DNA of 14,051 nucleotides from Xanthobacteraceae bacterium (GTDB taxonomy: Bacteria > Pseudomonadota > Alphaproteobacteria > Rhizobiales > Xanthobacteraceae). Under the pieces are notes generated by a model, which did not search any database, was not told the DNA's origin, and was given only the letters and a program-made list of their open reading frames with translations. Each line of letters opens with the position of its first letter. Within the stretch, counting starts at the first letter, position 1. The translations under genes and the position numbers were made by a program. This document shows, piece after piece, positions 1-7,751 of the stretch. The DNA lies in NCBI GenBank assembly GCA_030043285.1, contig JASHXZ010000348.1:1-14051 (forward strand), in the 5' to 3' direction.

Positions 1-1
1 G

Positions 2-850
2 ACGTCTCCACAGCCGGCAGTGGCCGATGACTGTCCGAACGGCGGCACGGTGCGGTTCGGCATCGAACCCTACGACACCGCGGCACGGCTGACGCCGATT
101 TACGAGAAGGTCGGCAAGCTGATCAGCGACAAGATCGGCTGCAAGGTCGAAATCTATGTCGCGACCGGCTACAACGCTGAAATCGAAGCGATGCGCAACG
201 GCAAGCTCGAAATCGGCGAGTTCGGGCCGCTCGGCTACGTGCTGGCGCACCAGGTGGCGAAGGCCGAAGCGGTCGCGGCGTTCGGCGGCGCGGACGGCAA
301 GCCGGTGACATATTGGGCCAGCGTCGTGACTTATCCGGCATCCGGCATCAAGACGATCGCGGACCTTCGTGGACACTCATTTGCGTTTTCCGACGCGGCG
401 TCCACGTCCGGCCACCTGTTTCCCGCTTACGGGCTGCGCAAGGCCGGACTAAACCCCGACAAGGACGTTAAAGCGATCTACGCGGGCAGCCACACCGCGT
501 CGTTCGAGGCCATCTACAATCACAAGGTCGATGCCGGCGAGCTCAACAGCGAACAGCTGCAGTCGGCGACCCAGCGCGGCCATTATAAAGACGGCGACTT
601 GGTGTTCCTGTGGAAGTCGGACCCGATCCCGACTGATCCGTTTGCGGTTCGCGGCGACATGCCCGAGACGCTGAAAAAGAAACTCACCGATGCGGTGCAG
701 CATCTGGACCTGATGAGTCTCGCGCCCGCCGACCGCAAGATCCTGGTCGGCGATGGAATCACCCAGATCGTACCGCAAACCGATCAGTCCTATGACCTGA
801 TCCGCGACCTCGTGAAGACGCTCGACATCGATCTCAATAAGCTGAGCTGA
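2..850 (+). CDS. phnD: Phosphonate/phosphite-type ABC transporter substrate-binding protein PhnD, 5'-partial
   Basis: Periplasmic binding protein of a phosphonate, phosphite or phosphate-ester importer; it hands ligand to the PhnE/PhnC complex encoded next. The frame is open to the window's left edge (TSPQPAVADDC...), so the gene starts outside. The GTG at 20 is internal and sits at what looks like the signal-peptide cleavage region (Q-P-A-V-A-D-D). Numbering from that GTG, the family's ligand loop FSDAASTSG is at about 123-131 and a second pocket segment, YAGSHTASFEAI, at 154-165; both match the PhnD fold. The stop lies 20 bp before the ATPase gene, so co-transcription is likely. The sequence does not separate phosphonate from phosphite or phosphate as ligand, and no C-P lyase genes are visible. 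Confidence 0.88.
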   Translation, partial: TSPQPAVADDCPNGGTVRFGIEPYDTAARLTPIYEKVGKLISDKIGCKVEIYVATGYNAEIEAMRNGKLEIGEFGPLGYVLAHQVAKAEAVAAFGGADGKPVTYWASVVTYPASGIKTIADLRGHSFAFSDAASTSGHLFPAYGLRKAGLNPDKDVKAIYAGSHTASFEAIYNHKVDAGELNSEQLQSATQRGHYKDGDLVFLWKSDPIPTDPFAVRGDMPETLKKKLTDAVQHLDLMSLAPADRKILVGDGITQIVPQTDQSYDLIRDLVKTLDIDLNKLS

Positions 851-870
851 TCACTTCGGAGTACGCACCG

Positions 871-1614
871 ATGCTGCGCGTGTGCGCGCTTTCGCTGCGC
901 TATCCAAACGGCAAGCTCGCTCTGATCGACTTCGCGTTGGAGGTCGAGCCGGGCGAGCTGGTCGTTGTTCTGGGTGGCAATGGCAGCGGCAAGTCGACCC
1001 TTTTGCGCTGCATCACCCGGACCTTGAAGCCCAGTGCCGGTGAGGTCTGGCTCGGCGCCACCAACCTGTGCACGCTCGAAGGCGAAAAGCTGCGGCGGGC
1101 GCGGCTCGAGCTTGCGATGGTTTGGCAGCAGGCGAGCCTGATCCGCCGCAGCAGCGTGCTGAGCAATGTCGCAAGCGGGGCGCTCGGCCGTTATTCGACG
1201 TTTCGTACGGTGTGCCGCGGCCTGCCTGCCGCCGAACTCGATACGGCGCGTCACCATCTTGCCGACGTCGGGCTCGCCGCCTTGGCGGAGCAGCGCGCCG
1301 GCACGCTGTCAGGCGGCCAAGCCCAGCGCGTTGCGATTGCGCGCGCGCTGGCGCAGCATCCCCGCGTGCTGCTGGCGGACGAACCTGTTGCGAGCCTCGA
1401 TCCGGAAGCCTCCGAGGAGATCATGCGCCTGTTGCAGCGGCTCGCGCGGTCGGAGCAGCTGGCCGTACTGTGCGTGTTGCATCAGATCGAGCTGGCCTAC
1501 ACCTACGCCGATCGCGTTGTCGGCATTCGTGACGGTCGCATCGCCTTCAACTTGCCGCGCAGCGAAGTCTCACGCGATGCGGTGCGCCGGCTCTATATCA
1601 GCGAGGCGGCATGA
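871..1614 (+). CDS. phnC: Phosphonate-type ABC transporter ATP-binding protein PhnC
   Basis: Cytoplasmic ATPase that powers the importer formed with the binding protein before it and the permease after it. The 247 residues match PhnC in length. Walker A GGNGSGKST is at 35-43, the Q-loop near Q86, the signature LSGGQ at 146-150, Walker B RVLLADEP at 165-172 with catalytic E171, the D-loop SLDP follows, and the H-loop His is at 204. The ATG at 871 is preceded by GGAG at 858-861. The stop overlaps the permease start as ATGA (1611-1614), which implies translational coupling. All ATPase motifs are intact, so it should be active. The ABC ATPase call is certain; the PhnC subfamily comes mainly from the PhnD- and PhnE-like neighbours. 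Confidence 0.9.
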   Translation: MLRVCALSLRYPNGKLALIDFALEVEPGELVVVLGGNGSGKSTLLRCITRTLKPSAGEVWLGATNLCTLEGEKLRRARLELAMVWQQASLIRRSSVLSNVASGALGRYSTFRTVCRGLPAAELDTARHHLADVGLAALAEQRAGTLSGGQAQRVAIARALAQHPRVLLADEPVASLDPEASEEIMRLLQRLARSEQLAVLCVLHQIELAYTYADRVVGIRDGRIAFNLPRSEVSRDAVRRLYISEAA

Positions 1615-2432
1615 GCGCCGAGGTTGCGCAAGCCCGCGCGGCCGGTCCTGGCGGTGCGCGCGGGTGGAGCGATGCCGTCCGCCTGGCGCTCCGGTTCGTC
1701 ATCCTGCTGCTCGCAATCGGCGTCGCGGTCCAAACATTCATCGTCGTCGAGGCGCGGCCGCAAGACCTCATTACCGGGGTCCACGGCATGGCCGACCTCA
1801 TATGGCGCGCCATCCCGCCGGATTTTTCCAAGCTTTCGGCGGCGGCGTGGCCGACGCTGCAAACCATCGATATCGCGCTATTTGGCACATTCGTCGGCAT
1901 CATCCTGGCGTTACCGCTCGCCCTGCTCGCCGCGGCCAACATGACGCCGTCGCGGCTCGCCTATTATGCCGCCCGCGCCGTCATCGGCTTTACGCGTGCG
2001 GTGCCGGACCTGGTCTGGGCGCTGCTATTCGTCACCGCGGTCGGGCTGGGGCCGTTTCCCGGCGGTTTGGCGCTTGGCGTTCACTCGGTCGGAATGCTGG
2101 GCCGGCTGTTCGCCGAAACGATCGAGCAAATGGACATGGCGCCGATCCAGGCGCTGCAGCTCACCGGCGCGCGCCGCATTCAGGTTTTCAGCCACGGCAT
2201 CATCCCCGGCATCCTGCCCGCGCTGTTGGGCATCAGCCTCTATCGCCTGGACGAAAACATACGATCTTCGCTCGTGCTCGGCTTTGTCGGGGCGGGCGGC
2301 ATCGGCTTTCAATTGCTGACAGCGATGAATCTTTTTCAATACCAGGAGGTTTCGCTGCTGCTGATCATCATATTCGTGATCGTGCTCGGTGCGGAACGAG
2401 TTTCTGCAGCGCTGCGCGAACGCCTGAGCTGA
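1611..2432 (+). CDS. phnE: Phosphonate-type ABC transporter permease PhnE
   Basis: Inner-membrane channel subunit of the importer. The 273 residues include an N-terminal membrane segment at about 25-45, a periplasmic stretch (RPQDLITG...), then membrane segments near 85-108, 120-145 and 150-168. The cytoplasmic EAA-type loop that docks the ATPase spans about 169-200 (E169, G186, a hydrophobic run to P199). Further segments follow near 200-212 and 245-260. The motif LGFVGAGGIGF at 223-233 is typical of PhnE. The start overlaps the phnC stop (ATGA). A single permease gene implies a homodimer. It is the last gene of the cluster: the next gene converges from the other strand 20 bp downstream. Confidence 0.88.
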   Translation: MSAEVAQARAAGPGGARGWSDAVRLALRFVILLLAIGVAVQTFIVVEARPQDLITGVHGMADLIWRAIPPDFSKLSAAAWPTLQTIDIALFGTFVGIILALPLALLAAANMTPSRLAYYAARAVIGFTRAVPDLVWALLFVTAVGLGPFPGGLALGVHSVGMLGRLFAETIEQMDMAPIQALQLTGARRIQVFSHGIIPGILPALLGISLYRLDENIRSSLVLGFVGAGGIGFQLLTAMNLFQYQEVSLLLIIIFVIVLGAERVSAALRERLS

Positions 2433-2452
2433 ACAAGTGATGACTTGCCGCT

Positions 2453-3313
2453 TCAGTGCGACAGCGCGCGAGAGACGTCGATCGCGTAGAAAACGCAGAG
2501 CGCAAGGCTCGCCCAGACCGCCGCGCTGAAATAAAGCGACATCCAGGGAATCTCGCCTCTCCATTCGGCAAGGTCGTGCGTCACGACCCAGCGCGTACTC
2601 ACGTCCCTCAGGCCATCGAGCGGTCTCAGTCGCCTGCCGCCATCGGCAAGCGTTGCCCGCCATCGGCTCACGTACATCGGCACATCGACAGACACCAGAA
2701 ACGTCAGATAGCCTGCGATTCCAACGATCGCGACGGCGAGGATCGCCCGAACCGGACCATCAAAATCCGGCAACACCCGGCCGAGACCAATGCCGACCGC
2801 CAGGAAAGCAACGGCCCATATCGAATTTTCGATCGCGCTGCCCAGGTAGTCGGTGGTCAGCACCGCATACCATGAGAAACATTCAGCGATGAGAATGAGC
2901 GGCGTGACCGCCCAGGCGATGTTTATGGTCGTTTCCGCTCCCGTCATCGTACCGAGTTGATGCAACACGATGGCCCACTGCATCACGAAGCAGACCTCGG
3001 CGACGGTTGCCACCAAACGCCCGACGACAACGCTCGACAGCCATGTGTCGAACAGGCAGATGCGTTGCACGTCGGCGCGCGGCAGCAACGACCTGAATGC
3101 GCAGCCGAAGACATAGGCGGCGCAAAGGAAGAGCATGACCTCGATACCGGACGCGCCGTCGAGACGGCCGGCCGGCCGGCCGTGGAGCTGGTCGTAAAGC
3201 AGGAACCAAACGGCGATGTTCGCGCCGCTGACCAGGGTCAACAGACTCCACCACCAGGCCAGCGGATTCGACCAAGCCAGCGAACCTGGCCGGGCCTGCC
3301 ATTCCACGCTCAT
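2453..3313 (-). CDS. Multi-pass membrane protein of unknown function
   Basis: I do not recognise a characterised family. The 286-residue product starting MSVEWQARPG has about seven hydrophobic segments: roughly 18-40, 56-75, 93-115, 128-150, 160-180, 187-208 and 260-282. A conserved-looking block runs from RSLLPRADVQR through FDTWLSSVVVGR to EVCFVMQWA near 70-110, with charged residues set between membrane segments. No enzyme or transporter signature is visible. I chose the ATG at 3313. The frame stays open 27 codons further upstream (to 3394), but that part reads as low-quality coding and carries no better start; no strong ribosome-binding site is seen at 3313. It converges on phnE across a 20-bp gap and does not appear to belong to an operon. 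Confidence 0.7.
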   Translation of the reverse strand: MSVEWQARPGSLAWSNPLAWWWSLLTLVSGANIAVWFLLYDQLHGRPAGRLDGASGIEVMLFLCAAYVFGCAFRSLLPRADVQRICLFDTWLSSVVVGRLVATVAEVCFVMQWAIVLHQLGTMTGAETTINIAWAVTPLILIAECFSWYAVLTTDYLGSAIENSIWAVAFLAVGIGLGRVLPDFDGPVRAILAVAIVGIAGYLTFLVSVDVPMYVSRWRATLADGGRRLRPLDGLRDVSTRWVVTHDLAEWRGEIPWMSLYFSAAVWASLALCVFYAIDVSRALSH

Positions 3314-3365
3314 GGGCCGCACTCTGTATGTCGCCGAACTGACATTTAGCCGTAGTAATAGTGTC

Positions 3366-3379
3366 ATGCAAATGTGCAT
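3366..3379. repeat. Perfect 14-bp palindrome (5-bp arms, 4-bp centre)
   Basis: ATGCA-AATG-TGCAT lies 53-66 bp upstream of the membrane-protein start codon, in a position where an operator could overlap that gene's promoter. Its arms are short enough to occur by chance. No regulator is encoded nearby. Confidence 0.35.
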
Positions 3380-3758
3380 CGGCGCTAGTGGCACAAGGTG
3401 GACGGCGGCCGGGTTCTCGGTCGTCGGGGGTCTGGTCGAACCACGCCAGAGGCACGTTCGGCTCGCAGGTGGCCGGGTCGGCGAGATCCACGCGTTCCAT
3501 TCCCCTCGGCAGGATGGTTCGCGAAAGTAAAAGTTAAAGTTGTATTGCCGTCAAAAAAGGCGGGCAGTCCGGCACCGGCTCAGTTTGAAATCCCGAGCTG
3601 ATCGCCGGTCTCCAAAATCAAATTGAAACAGTGCCAGCGGGTCATTCCCGCGGGACGTTTTGGCTTATTTTCGCTCGGAATGTTTCATCGCGTCGCAGGC
3701 ACTAGACAGAATCGAGCATAATTTGCGATAATCGCCGACAAACTCCTGGTTGCAGTTC

Positions 3759-3763
3759 GAGGA
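3759..3763 (+). promoter_or_regulatory. Ribosome-binding site deciding the ilvE start
   Basis: GAGGA with a 9-nt spacer to the ATG at 3773 and no spacer to the ATG at 3764. This favours the shorter product. Confidence 0.6.
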
Positions 3764-3772
3764 ATGCCGGTC

Positions 3773-4666
3773 ATGGCCATAATCCCCTACGACGATCGCG
3801 ACGGTAGCATCTGGCTCGATGGCAAGCTCATGCCGTGGCGGGACGCCAAAATCCATGTCCTGACGCATGGGCTTCATTATGCAAGCTGCGTCTTCGAGGG
3901 TGAGAAGATTTATAACGGCCAGATCTTCAAGCTGCGTGAGCACAGCCAGCGGCTCATCGATTCGGGCCGCATCCTCGATTTCGAAATCCCGTGGACGGCC
4001 GAGCAGATCGCAAAGGCCTCGATCGCCACCGTGAAGGCCCAAGGCCTGCAGCAAGGCTATGTCCGGCCGGTGGCTTGGCGCGGACCAGAGCAGATGGGCG
4101 TCGCGGCGCAGGCGACCAAGGTCCATGTGGCGATCGCGGCGTGGGATTGGGGCACGTATTTCACGGCCGAAGCGCGTTTCAAAGGGCTTCGCATGAGCTG
4201 GGCCAAATGGGCGAGGCCCGCGCCCAACACCGCGCCGACGGCGGCCAAGACTGCCGGCGGTTACATGATCTGCACGCTCTCCAAGCACGCGGCCGAGGCC
4301 GAAGGGTATGACGACGCGCTCATGCTCGATTGGCGCGGCCGGGTCGCCGAAGCGACCGGCGCGAATGTGTTTCTGGTGATCGACGGCGAACTGCACACGC
4401 CGACGCCCGACTGTTTTCTCAATGGCATCACCCGGCAGACGGTCATGGGCCTCGCCCGAGCCCGTCGGATCAAGGTGGTAGAGCGCACGATCATGCCGGA
4501 AGAGCTGGCCAAGGCGCAGGAGGTGTTCCTCACGGGCACGGCCTCCGAAATCACGCCGGTGCGCGAGATCGGCGAGTACAAATTCACGCCCGGCACGGTC
4601 TGCCGGATGCTGATCGAGGATTTCAATCGTCTGACGCAGGCGGAGACCGCGGCGCAGGCCGCCTAA
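3773..4666 (+). CDS. ilvE: Branched-chain amino acid aminotransferase (fold-type IV PLP enzyme)
   Basis: Catalyses reversible transamination between 2-oxoglutarate/glutamate and the keto acids of leucine, isoleucine and valine, the last step of their synthesis, in the cytoplasm. The 297-residue length is typical of IlvE. The N-terminal block HGLHYASCVFEGEKIY carries the class's usual FEG(I/E)R-like segment. The PLP lysine is K159 in AAKTAGGYM, the same number as in the E. coli enzyme, and the class-IV signature EATGANVFLV follows about 35 residues later. LTGTASEITPV near the C-terminus matches the phosphate-binding turn. I start at the ATG at 3773: GAGGA at 3759-3763 sits 9 nt before it but directly abuts the alternative ATG at 3764. 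It appears monocistronic. A D-amino-acid aminotransferase is less likely given the overall match to IlvE. Confidence 0.92.
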   Translation: MAIIPYDDRDGSIWLDGKLMPWRDAKIHVLTHGLHYASCVFEGEKIYNGQIFKLREHSQRLIDSGRILDFEIPWTAEQIAKASIATVKAQGLQQGYVRPVAWRGPEQMGVAAQATKVHVAIAAWDWGTYFTAEARFKGLRMSWAKWARPAPNTAPTAAKTAGGYMICTLSKHAAEAEGYDDALMLDWRGRVAEATGANVFLVIDGELHTPTPDCFLNGITRQTVMGLARARRIKVVERTIMPEELAKAQEVFLTGTASEITPVREIGEYKFTPGTVCRMLIEDFNRLTQAETAAQAA

Positions 4667-4739
4667 GTCACTCGGCGCTCCGGGCCGCTTGGCTACAGCC
4701 TCGTCCGCCGTCTGCGCCGCGGCTCAGCGCTCGCCGCGC

Positions 4740-4870
4740 AGCATTTCTTCGAGCTTTCCGTTGGCTGACAACGCAGTCCGACGCCAACCGATCTCTACCG
4801 CCGAATTCCCTGCTAACAGGGAAAAATACAAGGAAATTTGCGAAAACAGGCCATAGCGGCATCCACGCGC
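4740..4870. repeat. Candidate dispersed intergenic repeat centred on an 18-bp palindrome
   Basis: Directly seen: a perfect palindrome TTCCCTG-CTAA-CAGGGAA (about 4806-4823), then AAGGAAATTTGCGAAAACAGG, preceded by a GTTGGC/GCCAAC inverted pair (about 4760-4788). The block lies between ilvE and a binding-protein gene. From memory, not from a search, near-identical blocks recur in intergenic DNA of Bradyrhizobium-like genomes, where they are often mistranslated as peptide tails such as LTTQSDANRS, which the plus strand here also encodes in a spurious frame. The boundaries are estimates. It may act as a hairpin downstream of ilvE, but there is no U-tract typical of a terminator. Confidence 0.45.
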
Positions 4871-4940
4871 GCCGGCGAATCCCTACGGAGTCGAACAACG
4901 GTGCAATGGGGCCCAGCATCTCGCCGCAGAGGAAAAATCA

Positions 4941-6143
4941 ATGAGCATCACCCACCTTATCCGGTTGGCTTCCGTCCGGCTGATCAGCGCCGTAGCCGCC
5001 CTGACAGTTATTGCGGGCGCGGCGTTCGCCGCAGGCCCGTACGACATCAATGTGGTTTTGCCGCTCACCGGTAACGCAGCGTTCGTCGGACAGGGCCAGA
5101 AGGACGCGTTGTCGGCACTCGCGGATCAGATCAACAGCACTGGCGGAATAGGCGGCAGCAACCTCAATTTCCTGTTCCACGACGATCAATCGCAGCCCCA
5201 GGTCGCTGTCCAGCTCACCAATCAGGCGCTCGGCTCGAAGCCGGCCGTCGTGATGGGGTCAAGTCTGGTTGCGATGTGTCTGGCGATGGCGCCGCTGATG
5301 GCGAATGGACCGGTGCAGTATTGCCTGTCACCGGGCATCCATCCGAAGCCGGACAGCTACGTGTTCTCCACGAGCTCCTCATCGACGGATCAGATCGCGG
5401 CGGTGGTGCGATATTTCCGGATGAAGGGCTGGACCAAGATCGCCACGCTGATGACCACCGACGCCAGCGGCCAGGACGGCGACCGCTCGGTCGCCGACGT
5501 GCTGCAATATCCCGAGAACAAGGGCACGATGCAGGTCGTCATCCGCGAGCATTTCAATCCCTCGGATGTTTCGGTGGCGGCGCAAATGACGCGCATCAAA
5601 GGCTCGGGCGCGCAGGCGATCATCGCCTGGACCACCGGTGCACCGGCGGCGACCGTGTTTCGCAGCATGGCGCAAGAGGCGATCGACCTGCCGGTAGCGC
5701 CGACCAGCGGCAATCAAACCTTCGCCGCCATGAAGCAATGGCAGTCGTTCTTGCCGAAACAGCTGATCCTGGCTTCGGCGCTTTATCCGCCGCATCCGGC
5801 GAGCGTGAAGCTCGATCCGCGCGTCGACAGCGCCCAGCAGTCCATGTACGCCACATTGCAGAAGCATGGGCTCAAAGCCGACAACATGGTGGCGACGTCA
5901 TGGGACGCCGGCCTGATCGTGGTCGCGGCGCTGCGCAAGCTCGGCGCCGGCGCGACGGCTGCGCAGTTGCGGGACTATATCGCGGGGCTCACCGACTTTC
6001 CTGGCGTCGACGGCATCTACGACTTCAAGAAATATCCGCAACGCGGTGTCGGCCCGGATGCGTCGATCGTGACGGCTTATGATGCGAAGACGCAGGCCTG
6101 GGTGTGGCTGTCGCAACCGGGCGGAGCTCCGCTCGGCCAATAA
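4941..6143 (+). CDS. Branched-chain amino acid-type (HAAT) ABC transporter substrate-binding protein, paralogue 1
   Basis: Periplasmic binding protein of the LivJ/type I fold. A signal peptide (basic MSITHLIRLASVR, hydrophobic 14-28) ends AFA|A near residue 30. The mature chain opens with the class pattern YDINVVLPLTGNAAFVGQGQ, whose residues line the amino-acid pocket in LivJ. The 400 residues include two cysteines, C113 and C128, that are conserved in its paralogue at 9918-11108 and could form a disulfide. The start at 4941 has AGAGGA at 4928-4933. It lies beside, but converges on, the livHM-livG-livF operon: its stop is 12 bp from the livF stop. The ligand is unknown; an amino acid, another small acid or an amide are all possible. 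Confidence 0.88.
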   Translation: MSITHLIRLASVRLISAVAALTVIAGAAFAAGPYDINVVLPLTGNAAFVGQGQKDALSALADQINSTGGIGGSNLNFLFHDDQSQPQVAVQLTNQALGSKPAVVMGSSLVAMCLAMAPLMANGPVQYCLSPGIHPKPDSYVFSTSSSSTDQIAAVVRYFRMKGWTKIATLMTTDASGQDGDRSVADVLQYPENKGTMQVVIREHFNPSDVSVAAQMTRIKGSGAQAIIAWTTGAPAATVFRSMAQEAIDLPVAPTSGNQTFAAMKQWQSFLPKQLILASALYPPHPASVKLDPRVDSAQQSMYATLQKHGLKADNMVATSWDAGLIVVAALRKLGAGATAAQLRDYIAGLTDFPGVDGIYDFKKYPQRGVGPDASIVTAYDAKTQAWVWLSQPGGAPLGQ

Positions 6144-6155
6144 GCTTCCGGGAAG

Positions 6156-6980
6156 TTACGAGCGGACGCTATCGCTGCCGCGGCCCAGGATGGGTGCGAG
6201 GCCGCGCACAAGGTCCTTGCGGCGCAGACGTGCGCCCTCATCGTCGCCACTCGCGGAGCCGGCGCCGACGCCGAGATAGCGTTCGGCGATGGCTGGGTCG
6301 TTGAGCAGCTCCTGTCCCGTTCCCTCGAGCACGACGCGCCCCATCTCGATCACATAGGCCCGGTCGGCAATCGCAAGGCTCATGCGCGCATTCTGTTCCG
6401 ACAACAGAACGGCAAGCCCGCGCTGGCGGAAGCCGGCGATCAGTTGAAAGATCTGACTGACCAAAACCGGCGACAGGCCGAGCGAGGGTTCGTCGAGCAC
6501 GACGAGCCGCGGCTCCACCATCAACGCGCGGGCGATCGCCAGCATCTGCTGCTGGCCGCCCGACAGGTTGCCCGCCATCGCGGTCATGCGTTCCTCAAGA
6601 ACAGGGAAATGACGCCCGATCTCGGCAATGCGGGAATGAATGGCCGCGGAGCCGAGTCGCCGCCGCTGCGTGAACACGGCCAGTCGCAAATTGTCCTCGA
6701 CGGTCAGGCCGCCGATGATCTGGCGACCCTCCGGCACCTGCGCGATGCCGCGCGCGATGCGTTCATGCGCCGAGACTCGATTGATTTCCCGGCCTTCGAA
6801 CAGAATACGCCCGCGCGACGGCGACAGCACGCCGGCGAGCGTCTTGGCGAGCGTCGTCTTGCCCGCACCGTTCGCGCCGATCAGCGCGACGATCTCGCCG
6901 GCTGCGACGCGCAAGCTGACGCCGTGAAGCACCTCGGCAGCGCCATAGCCGGCGCAGAGACTCTGGATTTCAAGCATCAT
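6156..6980 (-). CDS. livF: HAAT ABC transporter ATP-binding protein LivF, with C-terminal extension
   Basis: One of the two different ATPases of a Liv-type importer. Walker A GANGAGKTT is at 35-43, the Q-loop AQVPEGR near Q81, the signature LSGGQQQ at 139-145 and Walker B LVVLDEP at 159-165. The switch region SEQN near 194-197 has Gln where most ABC proteins have His, which is normal for LivF. The core ends at RYLGV near residue 238. About 35 further charged, glycine-rich residues follow (DDEGARLRRKDLVRG...), making 274 rather than the usual 230-240. Two consecutive ATG codons (6980, 6977) are possible starts. The gene begins immediately after the livG stop, so translational coupling is expected. 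Confidence 0.92.
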   Translation of the reverse strand: MMLEIQSLCAGYGAAEVLHGVSLRVAAGEIVALIGANGAGKTTLAKTLAGVLSPSRGRILFEGREINRVSAHERIARGIAQVPEGRQIIGGLTVEDNLRLAVFTQRRRLGSAAIHSRIAEIGRHFPVLEERMTAMAGNLSGGQQQMLAIARALMVEPRLVVLDEPSLGLSPVLVSQIFQLIAGFRQRGLAVLLSEQNARMSLAIADRAYVIEMGRVVLEGTGQELLNDPAIAERYLGVGAGSASGDDEGARLRRKDLVRGLAPILGRGSDSVRS

Positions 6981-7751
6981 TCATTCCATTTGCGCACCGA
7001 GATAAGCCTCGACGACACGCGCGTCGCGTTGGACCTCCGCCGGTGCGCCGCGGGCAATGAGGCGGCCGAGATCGAGCACGATGACGTCATCGGCCACGTC
7101 CATGACAAGCGACATGTTGTGCTCGACAACCAGAATGGTGATGCCGTTGTCGCGAATGGCGCGCAACAGCGAGGCGAATTCCGCCGTCTCCGCGTCGGTG
7201 AGGCCGGCGGCGGGTTCGTCGAGCAGCAGCATGCGCGGTCGCGCCATCAATGCGCGACAGACTTCGACCAGCTTCTGGGCTCCCATGGGCAGGCTGGTAG
7301 CGGCGGCCGCGCTGAATGCCGATAGACCGACGAGATCGAGCAGCGCCTGCGCTTCGGCGGCAAGTTCTCGCTCCTCCTGGCGCGCACCGGGTAGCCACAG
7401 CATCTGGCGGACGCCGTGTGAGCGAACGCGGCGATGCGCCCCCGCGAGCACGTTGTCGAGTGTCGTCATGCCGGGAAAGACCCGCGCGGTCTGAAATGTG
7501 CGCTGGAGCCCGAGGCGGGCGATCTTCTCCGGCGCAAGCCCGGCCAGGGACGCCCCGTAGAAGCGCGCCTGCCCGGCGTCGGCGGGATAGAAATTGGTGA
7601 TGAGGTTGAACAGCGTCGTTTTGCCGGCGCCGTTCGGTCCGATCAGCGCCGCCACGCTGCCGTCAGCTACCGTGAACGACACGTCTTCGACCGCGTGCAC
7701 GCCACCGAAGGTTTTGACAAATCCGTCCACGGTGAGGGCTGGCGCGTTCAT
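6981..7751 (-). CDS. livG: HAAT ABC transporter ATP-binding protein LivG
   Basis: Second ATPase of the Liv-type importer, 256 residues. Walker A GPNGAGKTT is at 38-46, the Q-loop TFQTARVF near Q87, Walker B MLLLDEPAAGL from 174, and the H-loop His at 211 in VVEHNM. The ABC signature is unusual: LPMGAQK at 154-160, where LivG proteins normally have something like LPYGQQR. The start at 7751 overlaps the livHM stop as ATGA (7748-7751), which fixes it. The frame is open for 24 more codons upstream, but those lie inside livHM. It is followed with no gap by livF. Confidence 0.92.
   Translation of the reverse strand: MNAPALTVDGFVKTFGGVHAVEDVSFTVADGSVAALIGPNGAGKTTLFNLITNFYPADAGQARFYGASLAGLAPEKIARLGLQRTFQTARVFPGMTTLDNVLAGAHRRVRSHGVRQMLWLPGARQEERELAAEAQALLDLVGLSAFSAAAATSLPMGAQKLVEVCRALMARPRMLLLDEPAAGLTDAETAEFASLLRAIRDNGITILVVEHNMSLVMDVADDVIVLDLGRLIARGAPAEVQRDARVVEAYLGAQME

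Larger units (their letters stand above)
3314..3772. other. 459-bp gene-free spacer between the membrane protein gene and ilvE
   Basis: Divergent spacer that should hold promoters for both flanking genes. Codon-position bias collapses here and open frames in it look like noise. Visible items are a perfect short palindrome (ATGCA-AATG-TGCAT, 3366-3379), a TGACA/TGTCA inverted pair at 3340-3344 and 3362-3366, an A-rich stretch at about 3521-3558, and a weak hairpin (GCGGG/CCCGC, 3637-3651) followed by TTTT at 3658. I found no convincing -35/-10 pair, sigma-54 element, riboswitch or tRNA. Confidence 0.6.

Noticed and set aside
1166..2440. Long plus-strand reading frame overlapping phnC and phnE
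   Set aside because: Arg/Ala/Pro-rich translation with no motifs; it is the out-of-frame shadow of two genes with intact domains.
3164..3183. Four-fold GGCC run forming a 20-bp palindrome
   Set aside because: It lies within the membrane-protein gene, encodes ordinary residues (GRPAGR) and is a common outcome in GC-rich coding DNA.
4725..4830. Remnant of a minus-strand protein ending NGKLEEMLRGER
   Set aside because: The frame opens only within the palindrome-centred repeat and translates its arms, so it is better explained as mistranslated repeat DNA.
6144..6155. CTTCC-G-GGAAG palindrome as a bidirectional terminator between converging genes
   Set aside because: The one-base centre cannot form a stable loop, and there is no U-tract on either strand.
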